64,000 bases of DNA from Marasmius tenuissimus (GCA_029532415.1 JAQOTA010000050.1:744001-808000), one strand, 5' to 3'; counted from the stretch's first letter, positions 21,573-34,413 are shown. Program-made: numbers and translations. The notes: generated by a model not told the origin, from the sequence alone.

Positions 21573-24500
21573 TCAAGTGGACGAATAGAATTCAAGTCCA
21601 AGGTGATCTCTGAACTGTAAGGACTTCTCATGTCCGAGATTCTTTGTAAACATATCTGTGGGATTATAGACTCCTTCAATGAAGAACAATTCGACTTTGC
21701 CATCTTCAACACATGGTTGAATATCAATGTGCCTGGTTCGGCGTTCTTGAACCAGATTAGATGCAATGAAGATAGAGCCTTGATTGTCACCACAGATTGG
21801 AATAGGACCTAAGTCAATTCCAAGTTCAGAGAGTAGTGATCTTATCCAGGAAGCTTGACAACTGCAATCCGGCAGTGCCATATACCCAGCTTCAGTGGAA
21901 GAAAGAGCTACAGTCTTCTGGGCGTGTGATTGCCACGAGAAGATGCCGCCTGCTGACTTGAAGAAGTAGCCAGTGACCGAACGGCGTTTGATGGGATCTG
22001 CAGCCCAATCCGAGTCTGTGAATGCAAGAAGACCTCCATCAGAGTCACCATTGTAGACAAGTGAATAATCTGATGTGCCAGCTAGATAGCGGCAGATATA
22101 CAGAGCTTTATCGAGGTGTTCCTTTGTTGGATTAGAAGAGAACTGAGAGAGCTTCGTAACTGCATAGGCAATATCAGGATGTGTGCCCAGCATAATGTAC
22201 AGAAGCGACCCAATCACAGACTGGAACTTGGAGCAAATGGCAGGATTGACTGGACCATCGTTGGGAGTTGGCACATAGCCAGCAGGTAAGGCATAGGAGC
22301 ACCTTTTGCATTCTGCATCCCAAAGCGTTCAAGGACTTTCTTCAGATAATCTTTCTGGTCAATCATGATCTTATTACCTTTGCGATGAATGCTCATGCGG
22401 AGGAACTCGCTAGCAACACCCATATCGCGGCATTCCCATCAAGCCATGAGTTCAGCTTTCTCCTTGTCAACATGAAGAGTGCATCATCAACGTAGATGAT
22501 TGCGTACACAACCTCACCTCTCTTCGGATCTTTGCAGATGAAGAGTCCAGCATCAGAAGTCAGGCATTTGAAGCCTAGTACTTCCATGGACAAGCTGAGG
22601 GCTCGCCGGCAGCTTGCTTCAGTCCATATAATGCACGATGCAGGCGTAGTACCTTATGTTCTTGGCCCTTGACCTTGAAGCCTTCAGGTTGTTTCATGTA
22701 AATCTCCTCAACAAGATTGCCATAAAGGAAAGTGTTCTTAACATCAACGGAAGTGATGTACCAGTTCTTGAGAGCTGCGAGAGCAAGCATCATACAGACA
22801 GTCTCATAACAAACAACTGGTGAGAAGATCTCATCAAAGTCGACACCTTCGACTTGAGAGAAACCTTTGGCAACAAGTCTAGCTTTCTTGCGACCATTCG
22901 ACTTAACATCGAAGACCCATCTATTTCTGATGGCTTTGCGACCTTTAGGCAAGTCACAGAGTTTGAGTTCTTCCATTCCTTCTGTTGCTTGACAGGCAAC
23001 TTTGGAATATCGCAGGGTGTCCACTCTCTGATATTAGAGAAATCAGGAGTATCAGACATTGGAAGCGAATCGTGAACTGGAACAGTATTGTTCAGCAAGT
23101 AAATCACTAATCCTACTCCCCCTTCTTGGGTTAGTCTTTCGACTACACTTTCTTCCGCATGCGACTCAGTGCTTCTGCTGGGTTCTGGAGCAGGCAGAGG
23201 CGGACTTGGATCAGGAATCCCCTTTTTACCACCTTTGCCTTTCCTAGATTGCAAAGAGCTAGGACGATCAACTGGATGTGAAGGTTCTTTATCTCCAGTG
23301 ATGTTTCTCCAAGTATTTTTGTTCTCTAAGTCATGAACAATCTCTGGGGGTCTATTTTGGTTCTGCTGTTCACCATATATATTACCAGGTTGCATTGTAC
23401 CCTTCTCAGGGAGTGGCAAATCCTCTGGCACAGGGCCACCTGCAGGTTCGTCAACCTGAGGTTCTGATCTCTTAGAAGGTTCAGAGCGACGTCTGAGATC
23501 TGGAAACGGAGTATTGTCCCAATCATCATCAGAGTCTTCATCTTCTGAAGGAATGTTGGGATTTTCACCCAAAGTAAATGGTTCACTACCGACAGGTGTG
23601 AAGCCACGAGTTTTGGCATCAGGACACGTATTATACAGCGTCTCATTGAACAGTGCAGTGCTACCTTTGAATACAGAATTATTACTTCCCATGAACCGGA
23701 AGCCTTGGATCCCATCTTGGTAGCCAATGAAAGTCATTAACTCGCTGCGAGGAGCAAGCTTATTCTTTCTACGATCTTCAGGAATCAATACATAGGCTGC
23801 ACAACCCATAACTCGGAGATGTGAAACATCAGGTGCTTCGCTGTAAAGCATTTTGAACGGAGTTCGCCAGCTCGATTGTTGCACAGGAGTGCGATTGTAG
23901 AGGTGGATGGCGTGCACATGGCAGAAGTCCCACCAGGACTGAGGCATACAAGCTTCAAAGCAAAGAGCTTCAGCCTTCTCATGGATAGTCCTGTTGAATT
24001 GTTCAGCACGACCATTTTGTTGTGGTGTATATGGTCTGCTTTGATCCCTCTGGATCCCATATTCTTTCAGTACTGCATTGAACTTATCTCCTTTGTACTC
24101 TCCCCCTTCATCGGACATCCAGGTTTTGACAACAGCATCAAATTGCGTCTTGACCATTGTAAGGAAGTCCCTCAAAGCGGGTACTGCCTTGTCTTTTGTC
24201 TTGAGCTTGGAGGTCCAAACGTAGGACGTGCAGTCATCAAGAAAAGAGATGTAGTACTTGTACCGGTGATACGATTCTGCCGGGTACAACTTCAAATCCA
24301 AATGTATGTGTTCAAACGGTTTAGAAGCTCTCGTAGTAGAGTTGGGGAACGATTTCTCATGCATCTTGCCTTCAGCACAACCATGACACAGAGGTGTCTT
24401 CTTAGTGAGCATATTAAGGTCAAGTGGGAAACCTTGCGTATGTTTCTGAGCTTTATTCAGGGCTTTATCTGATGGATGCCCAAAGAGTCTGTGCTCAATA

Positions 24501-25006
24501 TCGTAGTCAACGTTTTAAATGACTGACTTGGCCATTAAAACCTCAGCAGATGCTTTCTGCAAGTGTACCCAATAAATGGTTTGACCAGGCATATGAGGGT
24601 AGGAAACAAGCAACTGTCGTCACTGTGATGAGTAGAAGGCTAACTTCTTTGCGTTTCCACAAATTGAAAGACCATCTTGAAGGAACTCTCCCATGGATAA
24701 CAAGTGTATATTCAATTGCAGTATGTAATAAACAGGATAGAGACGTGAAACGCACTCAGTAAGTTTCCCGTCATGTCCTTCAACGTTATGCTTAATGAAA
24801 ACAGTGCCTTTACCCTTGATCTGTATAGGGTTGCCCTTATTTGCAGTATTTACGATAGGACCATCAAGCGATTCATATTCAGCAAAATCATTCATGTCAT
24901 TCATGAAATGAGAGGAGGCACCAGAATCAAGGAGTGTGCGTTGTCCACACTTTTCTTTCCCTTGCACTGAGTACATCCCACAAAGTGGGTTGAGATAGCA
25001 TTGCAA
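21573..25006 (-). pseudogene. Copia element 2 pol: protease, integrase, reverse transcriptase, RNase H
   Basis: Minus strand. Protease: LLDSGASSHFMND (near 24940). Integrase: ends of the zinc domain (CHGCAEGKMHEKSF), then catalytic core residues in IHLDLKLY, WMSDEGGEYKG and QQNGRAEQFNRT, giving a D-D-E set. This is followed by a long Ser/Pro/acid linker. Reverse transcriptase: RWVFDVKSNGRKKARLVAKG, VDFDEIFSPVV, YGLKQAA and, in another frame after a small deletion near 22605, IIYVDDALFM. RNase H: FTDSDWAADPIKRRSVTGYF, ALSSTEAGYMALPDC, DNQGSIFIASN and RTRHIDIQ. Frameshifts near 22260, 22605, 22990 and 24500 separate the blocks, so no single polyprotein is possible. Confidence 0.85.
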
Positions 25007-26422
25007 TATGATACAAGTGATGCCAGATCACTACGACTACGACGCGAACTACTGATACCAACTAGTTGTGAGCATCGCTGTAAGGTTGCATCAGATTGGG
25101 AAAGCAGGTCAAGGTATGGTACTTGCCTGTCATCATGGAATGATCCAAGAGAGACATCATCCGGGATGTCCTCTACTCCTGCAGCTTCGGCAATGTCGTT
25201 GTCAACATCATTCCCGAATAGAGAAGTCATATTGTCCATACCATTGTCAGATCCCCAGTCCATCTCTACATCTTCATCAGGATCAATGCTGCGAGAGCGT
25301 TTAGAAGAAGTAGGAGAAGGACGTCCAGTTCCTTCATCTTCCGAATCATCCTCCAGAACTCGCTTGGATGAGGAACCAGGCTTCGAGATACGTTCCTGGA
25401 GCAAATGATTGGTGGCAGACGTGATGATCTGTTTGAACGGTTTGAGATGCCGCACCGTCTTAGGGACACCAAGTCTGTCAGCAAGTGAATGTGCTTCACG
25501 TACATCATCAAATACTGACTCAGATGGCTTGAAGTCGGTGAAGGACTGCATGGCAGCCGGATTCTTCTTGACAGCGGGAGGAACAGTGCTGTCACAAGAC
25601 TTGTCCCAGTGACCAGTGAAGTGCGCTGGGGGCGGAGATCCTCTAGCACGGCTAGGAGGGGCACTGGCAATCTCGGTGCGCAAGGAGTTGTTGACTGCGT
25701 TCAACGCAATATGTTCCCTGTGGTCAGTGATTGAGGAGTAAGGACGAACAGGAGGAGGGGAAGCGACGACGGATGCGTAGGACGCAAGATGGGAGTGTCT
25801 ATGAGACCGATTGTTACCGCTATCACCGCCGGTGTTGCCGGGACCCTGGTGCTGGTTTAACCACCGCGGGTACCACGCTGCTGCTGCTTCTTCTTCTTAC
25901 CCTTGTTCTGGTTCAAAGATTGGTGTTGCTGCTGCTGTTGTGGTGGGCAAGTGTTGGTCTGCTGCTGATACCCACGCTGCTGTCGTTGCTGCTGCGGGCG
26001 CTGCTGCTGACCAAACAATGGTTCACAATTACCACCACGCTTTACCGCAGAGAGGCGGTTGGCAAGCTCAGGGTTTTGGCATTCTTACTCGACCATGATA
26101 GCGTCATGGACTTTCGAAACAGTGATGCAATCTTCATCCTCAGGATCCCTAACATAGTCATGAAGGGATTTGGATGAGGTGGTGTTCCATTCAGGAGGAA
26201 TAGCGGCAATGAGCAAGAGGGACTTGAGGTGTCACGAACAACAGGAGTAACCCCAGTGGGGCTAGTCACAGTGCCAAGAGGCATGGAGGGACATGGTTCT
26301 TGGCCAGTGAGATGACCTTAAAGACCTTGGGTCTTGCACACAGCTTCCATCTCGCTGTAGTAGGTCTGTTTGAAGTTGGTGCCATCGAAGTGACCAGAGA
26401 AGTATTTCTTAACGTCAAACAT
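25007..26422 (-). pseudogene. Copia element 2 gag, broken, with CAG/CTG-rich tract
   Basis: The gag frame starts at 26422 (MFDVKKYFSGHFDGTNFKQ) and hits a TAA after KTQGL. Later segments are in shifted frames. A poly-Gln-like part, encoded by CAG/CAA-rich minus-strand DNA, lies at about 25880-26010. A degraded zinc-knuckle-like stretch (GHWDKSC) occurs near 25600. Next comes a long acidic, Ser-rich spacer (DDSEDEGTGRPSP) leading into protease. Role in the intact family: nucleocapsid structural protein. Confidence 0.6.
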
Positions 26423-26875
26423 GGTAGTTAGAGGTTGAGAGGTTTGGTGTTGGATCTAAAAAAAACAGCATCAGCATGCATCTAATCAACACAGGGAGCA
26501 GCCATCAAGGCGCTATGCTCAACAAGGAGCATTGGATCCTTGAGATCCGATGTCATCGAAGGATGTACATCAATGCCATAGATCGATCACTCAATTAAGA
26601 GGTCAATGGCAACATGCAGGTCTAGCCTAGCTAGCTGATGACAGCAGCCAAGGGGCGCTCGTTGCCGACAGCAGCAATAAGGTGCTTGTCATCTGTAGTT
26701 GGGCTAACCGGGGCCCATCACCTGATGAGCTGGCATGACGCCTAGCACAGAGGACTACAGCATGGCTATACTACTACTTACCAGAGAGGAGTTTAGAGAG
26801 ATAGAGGCGAGACGTAGAAGCTCAAGCACACTGTAGATTCAGGTAGAGAACTATGAGCTTATATACATGAAGATA

Positions 26876-27044
26876 CAATAGAGTTACCATATAAGGATGA
26901 CGATAGATATTGTACATATGAGCATAATGAACAATGAAGAATGGAACAATAGCGAATGCATTGTCCCGCATAATACAATGGCGGGAAGTATGAACCGGGA
27001 CTTCAGATATACCAGGATCTTGATTATAGTCCACAGATTCAACA
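26876..27044 (-). repeat. 5' LTR of Copia element 2 (part defined by match to 3' LTR)
   Basis: The LTR edge is TGTTGAATCTGTGG at 27044. The matched part runs to about 26876. The LTR probably continues to about 26750-26830 and includes a TATA box (minus strand TGTATATAAGC, near 26865). I could not fix the inner end because the 3' LTR is truncated and no clear primer binding site was recognised. Confidence 0.6.
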
Positions 27045-27610
27045 GATAGGATTATAGAACAAGAAGGATTGAGAGAGCCAACGACCCATGACAGGGGAGT
27101 ACTTGAAGAACGAGAGCTTGGTATAGTCAAGCTTCAGAGGCGCTGGGCACTCAGCACAACTGACAACAGCGTCGATCCAAGCGTTGACGGCTCCAGGAGT
27201 AAGAGCGGTTTTGAAGTTGAGGAAACCAACTCGAGCAATGGACTCAGCAACCATGTCGATGACAGACCTGGCGTTGTGAGGAATGAAGTGGTCAAAGGTG
27301 TTCTCGCAGAGATAGATTTCGTCCTGGATTGTGTCGTAACAAATCACATAGCCCCAGTAGATGGATCTGTGGCGACTGAGGAAGAACTGCTGGAAGATGA
27401 TTCCAAGGATAGCTTCTTGTTCTGCGTTGAGTGGAATGGGTAGGATGATGCAGCGCTCCTTGATCTTATCAGAGTAGTCTTCTGGATACCACCAGAGCTT
27501 ATACAACTCTGAAGAGGAAGTCAGAAGCCTGCCTCGTAATCTAGAAAGTAGAAAGACTTACTATAGAGTAAGTTGCAGAAGTGGTCTTCAATGTTATGCA
27601 AGCGTGCCAT
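27045..27610 (-). pseudogene. 5' part of a hypothetical gene cut by Copia element 2
   Basis: Exon 1 is 27562-27610 (MARLHNIEDHFCNLLY). An intron with GTAAGT and CAG ends follows (27509-27561). Exon 2 runs from 27508 (KLYKLWWYPEDYSDKIKERC) to the LTR edge at 27044, where the frame is cut and ends within a few codons at a stop inside the LTR. About 190 residues are left. They include SRHRSIYWGYVICYDTI and ENTFDHFIPHNARSVIDMVA, which I cannot assign to a family. The 3' part of the gene was not found on the far side of the transposon, because that side is truncated. Confidence 0.5.
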
Positions 27611-27926
27611 AGTGCGCTTGGGGGAAAAGTAAGCAAGGAATTGGGACAACCTAGCACTTGCTTTTACTGACCTCTGGACTTGCCGCCGAACTGGAAATTT
27701 ACTTTGGAAACTAGGAAATTGGTGCTTTGGAGGCGTGGATCCGAACCAGGCACTGGGCGCTAAACAATGATCGAGCAGTGATCAGAGGTATTGCACCTTC
27801 AACATACCTCCCTCGTACTTGTGCATCAAGATATTAACTGTACTAAGAGCATAGTTGGTGCTGGTAGCAACAACAGAGCTCAACTGTGCTAGAAGGCAAG
27901 GGACTAAGAAAGAAAGGAATGGTGTT

Positions 27927-28310
27927 ACGATTCACCTCTATTCTCATCAACAAGCGCCCATACAGACACCTCTTCCTACCTGACTCACCTCTCCCTTACC
28001 ACCTTTCCCACTCATTCAAAACATCTCTATAGACAACTCCGCGGAGTAAGCGGAGCCATGCATCCAGACCACAGCTCCAGACCATGCCCAGCAGACATCT
28101 CCACATGCCACCCTGAGTCACAATATACGAACAGCCGCAACGACTCACACGACATTCACAGCCACTCCTATGACAACTCAGTCCAACTACAAGCGACTCA
28201 CACGCCTGTGACTCAGCACGACTCAGAGCGACTCTGGACCTAGACAGATTCCAGTATATAAGCCCAATGTACATACAACTTTTCCTTAGCTTAACAACTT
28301 GGTTAATACA
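27927..28310 (+). repeat. possible LTR remnant
   Basis: The segment begins TGTTACGATTCACC, has CAGTATATAAGCCC near 28252 and ends near AATACACCA, followed by short repeats. TGTTACG starts and a TATA box close to the 3' side are usual in fungal Gypsy-type LTRs. No second copy, target duplication or pol gene was found, so this is only a suggestion. Confidence 0.25.
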
Positions 28311-28325
28311 CCAGTGAAAAGCCCA

Positions 28326-28395
28326 CCTTGACCCTCGACCCTCAACACTTGACCTTCGACCCTTGACCCTTGATTCTCGACCTTCGAACCTCGCC
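28326..28395 (+). repeat. degenerate minisatellite, unit CTTGACCCTCGA-like
   Basis: About five to six imperfect copies of a 7-14 nt unit (CTTGACC, CTCGACC, CTTCGACC) stand in a row. There is no coding role. Confidence 0.6.
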
Positions 28396-30533
28396 CTCGC
28401 TTAAAGGAGTGACTTGAGAGGACACTAGCCGTGCCCTACCATATCAGGAATGGTGTACCAAAGAGAGTAGGAGTTCTGGCTGAACCATTGAACTATTACC
28501 CGGTATCCAAGATACCAAGATTGGATATAGTGGGGCAACCATATGGATGGAAGGATGTCAGAACTATCCAAGCTACAGAAGGGACATCAACCTGGCCATG
28601 GACGGCTGGGTAACTCAACAAATATAGGCATCTAGTAGCACTTCAGAGGCACGTACTTTACTTCAGACGAAGGGAGTATACACTTCGGAGGCATGCAGAA
28701 CAAGATGACCTATGACAATTGAAGAGTCTAGAACTGGAGAATCAATGCTGCGGAGGCAGATAGGCAGAACAGAACCATAGATAGGAGAGACCCGGAAGAA
28801 GAGAATGTTAGAGAATGTTCAAGGCTGATGATACTTCCAAAGCAAATTGTGGGTTTTGACTTTGGGGTTCAAAAGTGTAGATTAAACACAAAACTCTCCC
28901 AGTATATTTCAAAGTAGGTAGTTTATGCCTCCGGGGCATGGTTTATTCAATATTTGCACAATTCGGTAGAATTAGAGCATCCTAGAGTATATAAGCAGTG
29001 GGATTTTCATCAAGAACCCCCAAGCAATCCGTACAATTAGTATTCAGAGGATATGAAGCTATTCCACTTGTTGGGTAGTTAGTTGACTCGGGAGCACTTC
29101 TGGAGAGACATTAGAACAGAATGGAACTTTGTTTGCCCAAACCTAGAAAATCCATTGAACACTTACTTGACCTTGACTTTGCATTGTTTGTCTGCAACGC
29201 CGATTTGACTGGCTGAGCTATTGTTGAACATCCGAAGCTAATTGGACTGAGGATATTGTTCGCTGTTGACAGTTGGTCTTTGGTTTATTGACAGACTTGA
29301 TTGGAGTCTTATTGCCATTTTTTGATTTGATTGTCTTGTTGCCCCTCGCTGTTTGAGTGGTTCTGAAGCTAGTTGAAGCCTAGGAACGCACTTCTGAAGC
29401 ACCAAACAAACTCTACACTCCCTGAAACAACCTATAAACCTCTCTTCCGGACCCCACTCTTGACCTCTGAACTGGTTTCAGAGGCGAAGCTACCTTAGTT
29501 GGATAGTTTCTTGAGTCAGATTTCCTTCAGCCTACTATTGCAGTCTGGCTAAGAGCAAAACCTACGATCAACGCCAATCCCTGATTCCCACACCCTTCAG
29601 CTACACTCTTGAGTGTTGGGAGGATTTGACCTACGAGTTAGATTTTATTATACACCACGAGTGGTGCTATACAGCGGTCTGAGTTCCATTCCTTGATATT
29701 GGACAATTGGGTATCGGTAAATGCTTTTCTACTGTAATCAGATACATGTCTGATTTGGTAAAATGAACAACATGTACCACACTTAGTGACCCATGAGTTG
29801 TACAGTCCTTGTTTTGGGGCCCAGTGTTGCTGATAAAGGTCTGTCGATTTGATGGCAATGAGCATTTCTGAGGAGTCCATGGTGGTCTTGCACAAACCAA
29901 GGGAGGCGGGGGGATCGTTAGTTTACATCTTGCACCAGAGGAAAAAAATGATTGAGACACATAACTTCTATTCGCGACAACGGCCCTTCTATTCGGATGC
30001 TGATACTTCGCTCGACGGCTGGAGTACTATTAACGAGGGACGTCTCAAGTGGCCTGCATAGGTTTTCAATACAGTACCTTTTGTGAACCTGTGAAGTGGT
30101 TCGTGATAGAGAAAAGAGTAGAAGGCTTGGTAAGGCTCAGTAATTCTGATAGGCGTAAGGGAGTGTGACATTTGTGGGATTCACCTGCCGTATTTATGCA
30201 CTCTTTCGATGTTCTCCTAAACATTACCAAAATAGGTAAGCAAGATGAATGGTCTTGTAGGCCATGAGATGACCGCAGCCGCCACGTCATAGGACCTCCT
30301 TCTTGATTAGTAAGACCTTCAGGACAGAGTGTGAAGCCCATACAAATCGGGCAAGTCACACATCACAGGCTTTCCGCTCATATCTTCCTGACTTTCGCAA
30401 GGGAACTCAATGATTTTAGCCTTTTCCTAGGGAGTAGTCGGGCTCGCACCCTCCTCGTTGTCAAAGGCGTGAATACAAAACCACTTCTCCCTTTTTTCTA
30501 AAAGAAAAGCAGATACTACTATGGACTATCAAT

Positions 30534-30611
30534 GCTGTGAGGATCGAACTCAGGTCCTCGCTGACGTCGGAGTGTTACAAGGACCGCTGAACCAATTCAG
30601 CCATGCATCCG
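30534..30611 (-). ncRNA. tRNA-like sequence (tRNA pseudogene or SINE head)
   Basis: The minus strand holds an A-box match (TGGCTGAATTGG) and a B-box match (AGTTCGATCC), with a perfect 4-bp D stem (GCTG/CAGC). An anticodon-like arm has GGTCC/GGACC arms around an enlarged loop of about 20 nt. The acceptor stem pairs poorly, and the distance from D arm to T loop is about 9 nt longer than in a standard tRNA. It could be an intron-bearing tRNA, a tRNA pseudogene or a SINE. I favour a pseudogene or SINE because of the poor acceptor stem. Confidence 0.4.
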
Positions 30612-31659
30612 TGCTCTTTTTGTAGTTTGATTAAGACTCATTGTCTTCACGATACTGAGACGCAGTCCCGGATACAAGCAGTAGTCACAATCCATGTGTC
30701 TGTTTAAAACAGCAATTGTTGGTGAGTAAATGTATAACGTGATTCATACTATCTGCACTCACTGGAACTATGCAAAATTCATACCAAAAATGGTCTAGTG
30801 TATTTGAATAACTCGGGTCTTCTCGCATCTTAATCCCATCAACTTCTGAGGCTCATACACTCTCTGTACCATCAAGCTGCCAGTAATTCCGGATACATCC
30901 ACCTGTTACAAATCTGCCCACTATTCTTCACTTTTCCAGTCCCTTGGTCAACATCCCTTTGTTTCCACTGCTTTTCACACAGATACATGTCCCAGCATCA
31001 CTGTATGATCCCCATTTCATTCTATGATGTTTCATATCATTCTTTCCTTGATACATTGTTACCTGTGTTTCCCACTGATTTGTACATGGTCCCCTTTGAT
31101 CAGATCCACAGATACATCATTTATCCCTTTGCAGTTCATTCCCATGATCAGTATACAGCTTGGGACTGTCTTATATACTCATGGTCACTTTTAGATAGTT
31201 CCCCAGCTTGTCCATTTCGTCCATACCGCTTGCCTAGCTTGTGCTATGTTGAGGGTGTACTTGCTCAATAACTATCTCTTTCACCCTTGATCCCTAGTCC
31301 CAGATTGGATGGCCTGAGAGGTTCCCAGTCATAGAGGTCGTTCATGACACCACCCAACTTTTCATCCGCGTTCTACACAGGTCTATAGCCAAAATTTTGA
31401 CTCTAACTAGCAAGGTGTTGCAGAATGCCAGTATTGGGCAGCGGGAAGGATGCTTGATACTTTTGGCTTGCATGAGTGACCTTGCCGAACTGTCAATCGC
31501 CTTACTCTCTTCCCTTCCATCAACCGCCTCATTCTTGACTTGATTCCCTGTCTTGTGGACGGATTCTGCCCACCAAAGGCATTATTACAAACATGAGTTG
31601 CTGTGTCAAGACTTTGTGTCTTCTCCTTTGACCACGATGCTCCTCCACTTCAAAGTTCG

Positions 31660-33833
31660 AGACCTCCAAAATTTACAAACTGGAGCCCCACAAAATTTTC
31701 TTGCCTGCTGAGCTGTTCATTCTGGTGAGCAAATTGGATAGTATGTATGCTTGATGAGGGCTTATGTCTTTCTTAGATTCGCTCCTTTCTGCCCTTCTCA
31801 GCACTTGCCTCACTTGCCTGCGTTTCACGACGCTGCTGTGACCTACTCCATAATGACCTCACATTCTGGTTCACCTTCGTAAAGAAAAACAACATTCCCT
31901 GCCCTCCATCTGGACATGACACCTACTCTTGGCTGATGTTTTTATTCTTGGAGAGCAATGTATGCGAGGTGCTGAATTCTCGACCTGATCAGCTCCTTGA
32001 CCTAATACCAGTTTTTATTTTCTGTCCTAGATGTGTAAATGCGGGTATAGCAAGCCCCTTTTTGAGTTGTCCAAACGCCCCTGTTACAACTGTCTTGATA
32101 AATAGTGTGTTCCTTGCTGTATACACTCAGTACTGTTGCTCACTACAGCTCAGTTCTGAGGATGTTGGCTTATTCAAGACATACTTCGCTGGATACCCGG
32201 ATGCATGCCTCCAGTCAGTGCCAATTTGCACAGGTGAATTCATTCAGACGTATCTTTACATTGTGTAAGGGCTAATGGTAGTATTCATAGAATTTGGCGA
32301 GCAACGCTTTCTAAAAGAACATATGATAACCCTAGTCTCTGAGCTTCCCAAGAGGTGTTCATCAAACAACCCTATCCTTCGTGCTCATAAAGCCCGTGTC
32401 ACTGCCGTGGCTCAAGTATGTCTGCTATTACCACTACTCTGTACGCAGCAATGAACCTTTTGCATTCGCAGGACACAATGTGATCCCACTCTTATTATCA
32501 AGCAACATTACTCGGGCGTTTTGCTAATCGTGGGATTCAGATCTCATCACACGTGCTGACCTTCCTGGAATCAAACTACGATTACGATAGAGTGGCTCTG
32601 CTTAGTGATGATGGTAAGTGCTATGCTTTCTATCTAATGGTACTGGTTCTCACAAGCTATCCAAAGAGTGGGACGGGTTCTTGTCCCGTGTCTATCTGGC
32701 CTTAATTCATGACTTGGAAGAACTCCAATTGACAGGCCATACTCACCATATGAATGCGGTGCTGGTCAATATGACTACTGCATGGAGAATCATGCTTTGT
32801 TACAGGGACGCTGCAATCTCAAGGTTCCTATTCTCAATAGGCGCTCTGATGGTTCACCCCTCCTTCCAGGATCTACTTTTGCTATCCGACATTGCAGTTC
32901 TCACTCCCAATGACCTCTACAGCCTCATGCTCAAACTCAAGGATGCCATCATCGACTGGCTGACAGCAGTTGACGAGGTCATGATCCTGCAACTAGCGTT
33001 GATGTACCTACATCCAGCAGCTGTATTGTATCCAGATGTGGGAGATCTATGGAAGTGGGGCTGCCAGCGCCCTCCAGCAACAATCTTTGACTCGGTGGAC
33101 GATTACCATTGCCAAAATACCGAATGCTTCAATGACCTCAACTTTCACCAACCTCTTGCCATGTGGTCCACTGACGATGCATTTGTAGAGGTCAAGTGCT
33201 CGGTGTGTAATGATGTCTTTGTCACAGTGTCTGCTGCTGTCAGGCATTTCAACACCACCCAACACTGTCTTCCTACTTTCTAGGAAAAACCAGACTGCTT
33301 GACAGTTCAACGAAGTCTCTCGTCGGTTGCTCTCATAGTGGTGTCCGGTTGCAATCTGTTGAAAACCAAAGCTGATGAAATGGACAACGGCTGGGATGTT
33401 TTCGTTTGCGTTTGTTTCAAACTCCGCCACGGTGGTGATATGTTCCTGGGGACGTGGCAAGCACGTGTATGTTTGGTAATTCTCCTGGAGGATGATCACA
33501 TATGCTAACAATGACTTATCTCTAGGTCAAGCACTTTGTGTTAATGGATCATGAAAATCTGCCACTTGAATCCCTAGATAAAGCAACCAAGCTGTTCTGC
33601 ATGGCCACCGCGGCAGAACTTGTGGATTATGCAGATAGTGGTCGAGTCTGGGCTTGTTCTCGTTGTCATGAATATGAGGACATGAAGGCAACACGTGCAG
33701 AAATCATAGCTCATCTCAATATGCAGTGAGTCCATTTGTCATATAGATTGTTGATTTGGGTGTTCATCCATTTGACAGTCACGTCGCGAGTTGTCCCTCC
33801 GTACCAGGTGACTACCATTACACTGGTATATAA
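31660..33833 (+). CDS. F-box protein with Cys-rich motifs, copy C (5' end uncertain)
   Basis: An F-box is encoded across an intron: KIFLPAELFIL (to 31724) and, from 31777, IRSFLPFSALASLACVSRRC, then FTFVKKNNIPCPP. Next comes a Cys cluster (MCKCGYSKPLFELSKRPCYN), then GLFKTYFAGYPDACLQSVP, LKEHMITLVSELPKRC and TLLGRFANRGIQISSHVL. A long helical exon (about 32670-33283) holds NPxDLYSLMLKLKDAIIDWL and FVEVKCSVCNDVFVTVSAAV. KADEMDNGW, CSRCHEYEDMKATRAEI and a last exon ending DYHYTGI (TAA 33831-33833) follow. F-box proteins recruit substrates to SCF ubiquitin ligases through Skp1. The Cys/His motifs may bind zinc. Every block has a counterpart in copy D. No in-frame ATG was found for the first exon seen, so a further 5' exon is likely. 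Some frames of the middle exons remain uncertain. Confidence 0.55.
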
Positions 33834-34413
33834 GGACAATTATATCTATAATGATTCATCTTGGCACATTTGTTCCCAGTCCCTGACGACGCGTGTTCTT
33901 CATTTTCAACATGCGCCCATACTTAATGCACTTCTTGTACATGTTGTTGGTATAAACAGTATGGATCTGTGTTGGATGTTGAATCCAGACTACTGGATAT
34001 ATGGACCGTTGTATTGGGCCGTATCTATGCTTCAATCGTTTCACTATGATCTATGCTATTCCTAGTCACTCCTGTTATAGTAGCTACAGCCACCTCTGTA
34101 TAGTATATAAGTAGCTCTGTATCTACATGCAATACCAGTACTTTTACGACTCTCATTGCTGCCTCTAAGCCTATCTCCAGGTGAGCTAGTCGGTCCCATG
34201 CTGCCACTGCGTGGGCAGGACCTCTGCCTCAACATTGGATGTGTGCCTATTCGTCTCATCAATGTGCATCTCAGCTCCTTGGTTTCGGCTCTTCTCGAGC
34301 AATCACCTAAATGTAGTTAGGCTTGAAATCCTCGTAATCAATTTCGGGTCATTGGTTTGTGAATCAGTCAGCCGTTCAGTTTTTTTTGTTTTGCGTCTTC
34401 GATTCCAACCACC
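33834..34413. other. spacer between tandem F-box copies
   Basis: 580 bp with no open frame of note. It presumably holds the terminator of copy C and the promoter of copy D. TATATAAG occurs at about 34103. Confidence 0.35.

Larger units (their letters stand above)
21366..27044 (-). mobile_element. Copia retrotransposon 2, nearly full length but decayed
   Basis: Minus-strand order: 5' LTR (ends 27044), gag, protease, integrase, reverse transcriptase, RNase H, polypurine tract (21531-21541), 3' LTR (to about 21366). The two LTRs start alike (TGTTGAATC then GTGGACTATAA). The 3' LTR is truncated after about 160 bp, where it meets Copia element 1. Frameshifts and stops occur in gag and pol. The 5' end inserts into the small gene at 27045-27610. 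Confidence 0.85.
27611..31640. other. repeat-rich spacer without supported genes
   Basis: It holds a possible LTR at 27927-28310, a short minisatellite at 28326-28395 and a tRNA-like sequence at 30534-30611, described separately. Short frames at 29638-29895 and 30066-30359 (minus) resemble no family I know and have no splice partners. Nothing else was recognised between 28400 and 29600 except a TATATAAG-type box at about 28988. Confidence 0.35.

Noticed and set aside
25870..26020. CAG/CTG-rich stretch considered as an expanding microsatellite
   Set aside because: The units are interrupted and are explained as Gln codons of the Copia gag gene.
21366..27575. Shared TTACTATAGAGTAA at about 21370 and 27560, considered as a target duplication of Copia element 2
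   Set aside because: The 27560 copy is 500 bp outside the LTR edge (27044) and spans a normal exon/intron border of the host gene; a chance match of this length is plausible in 64 kb.
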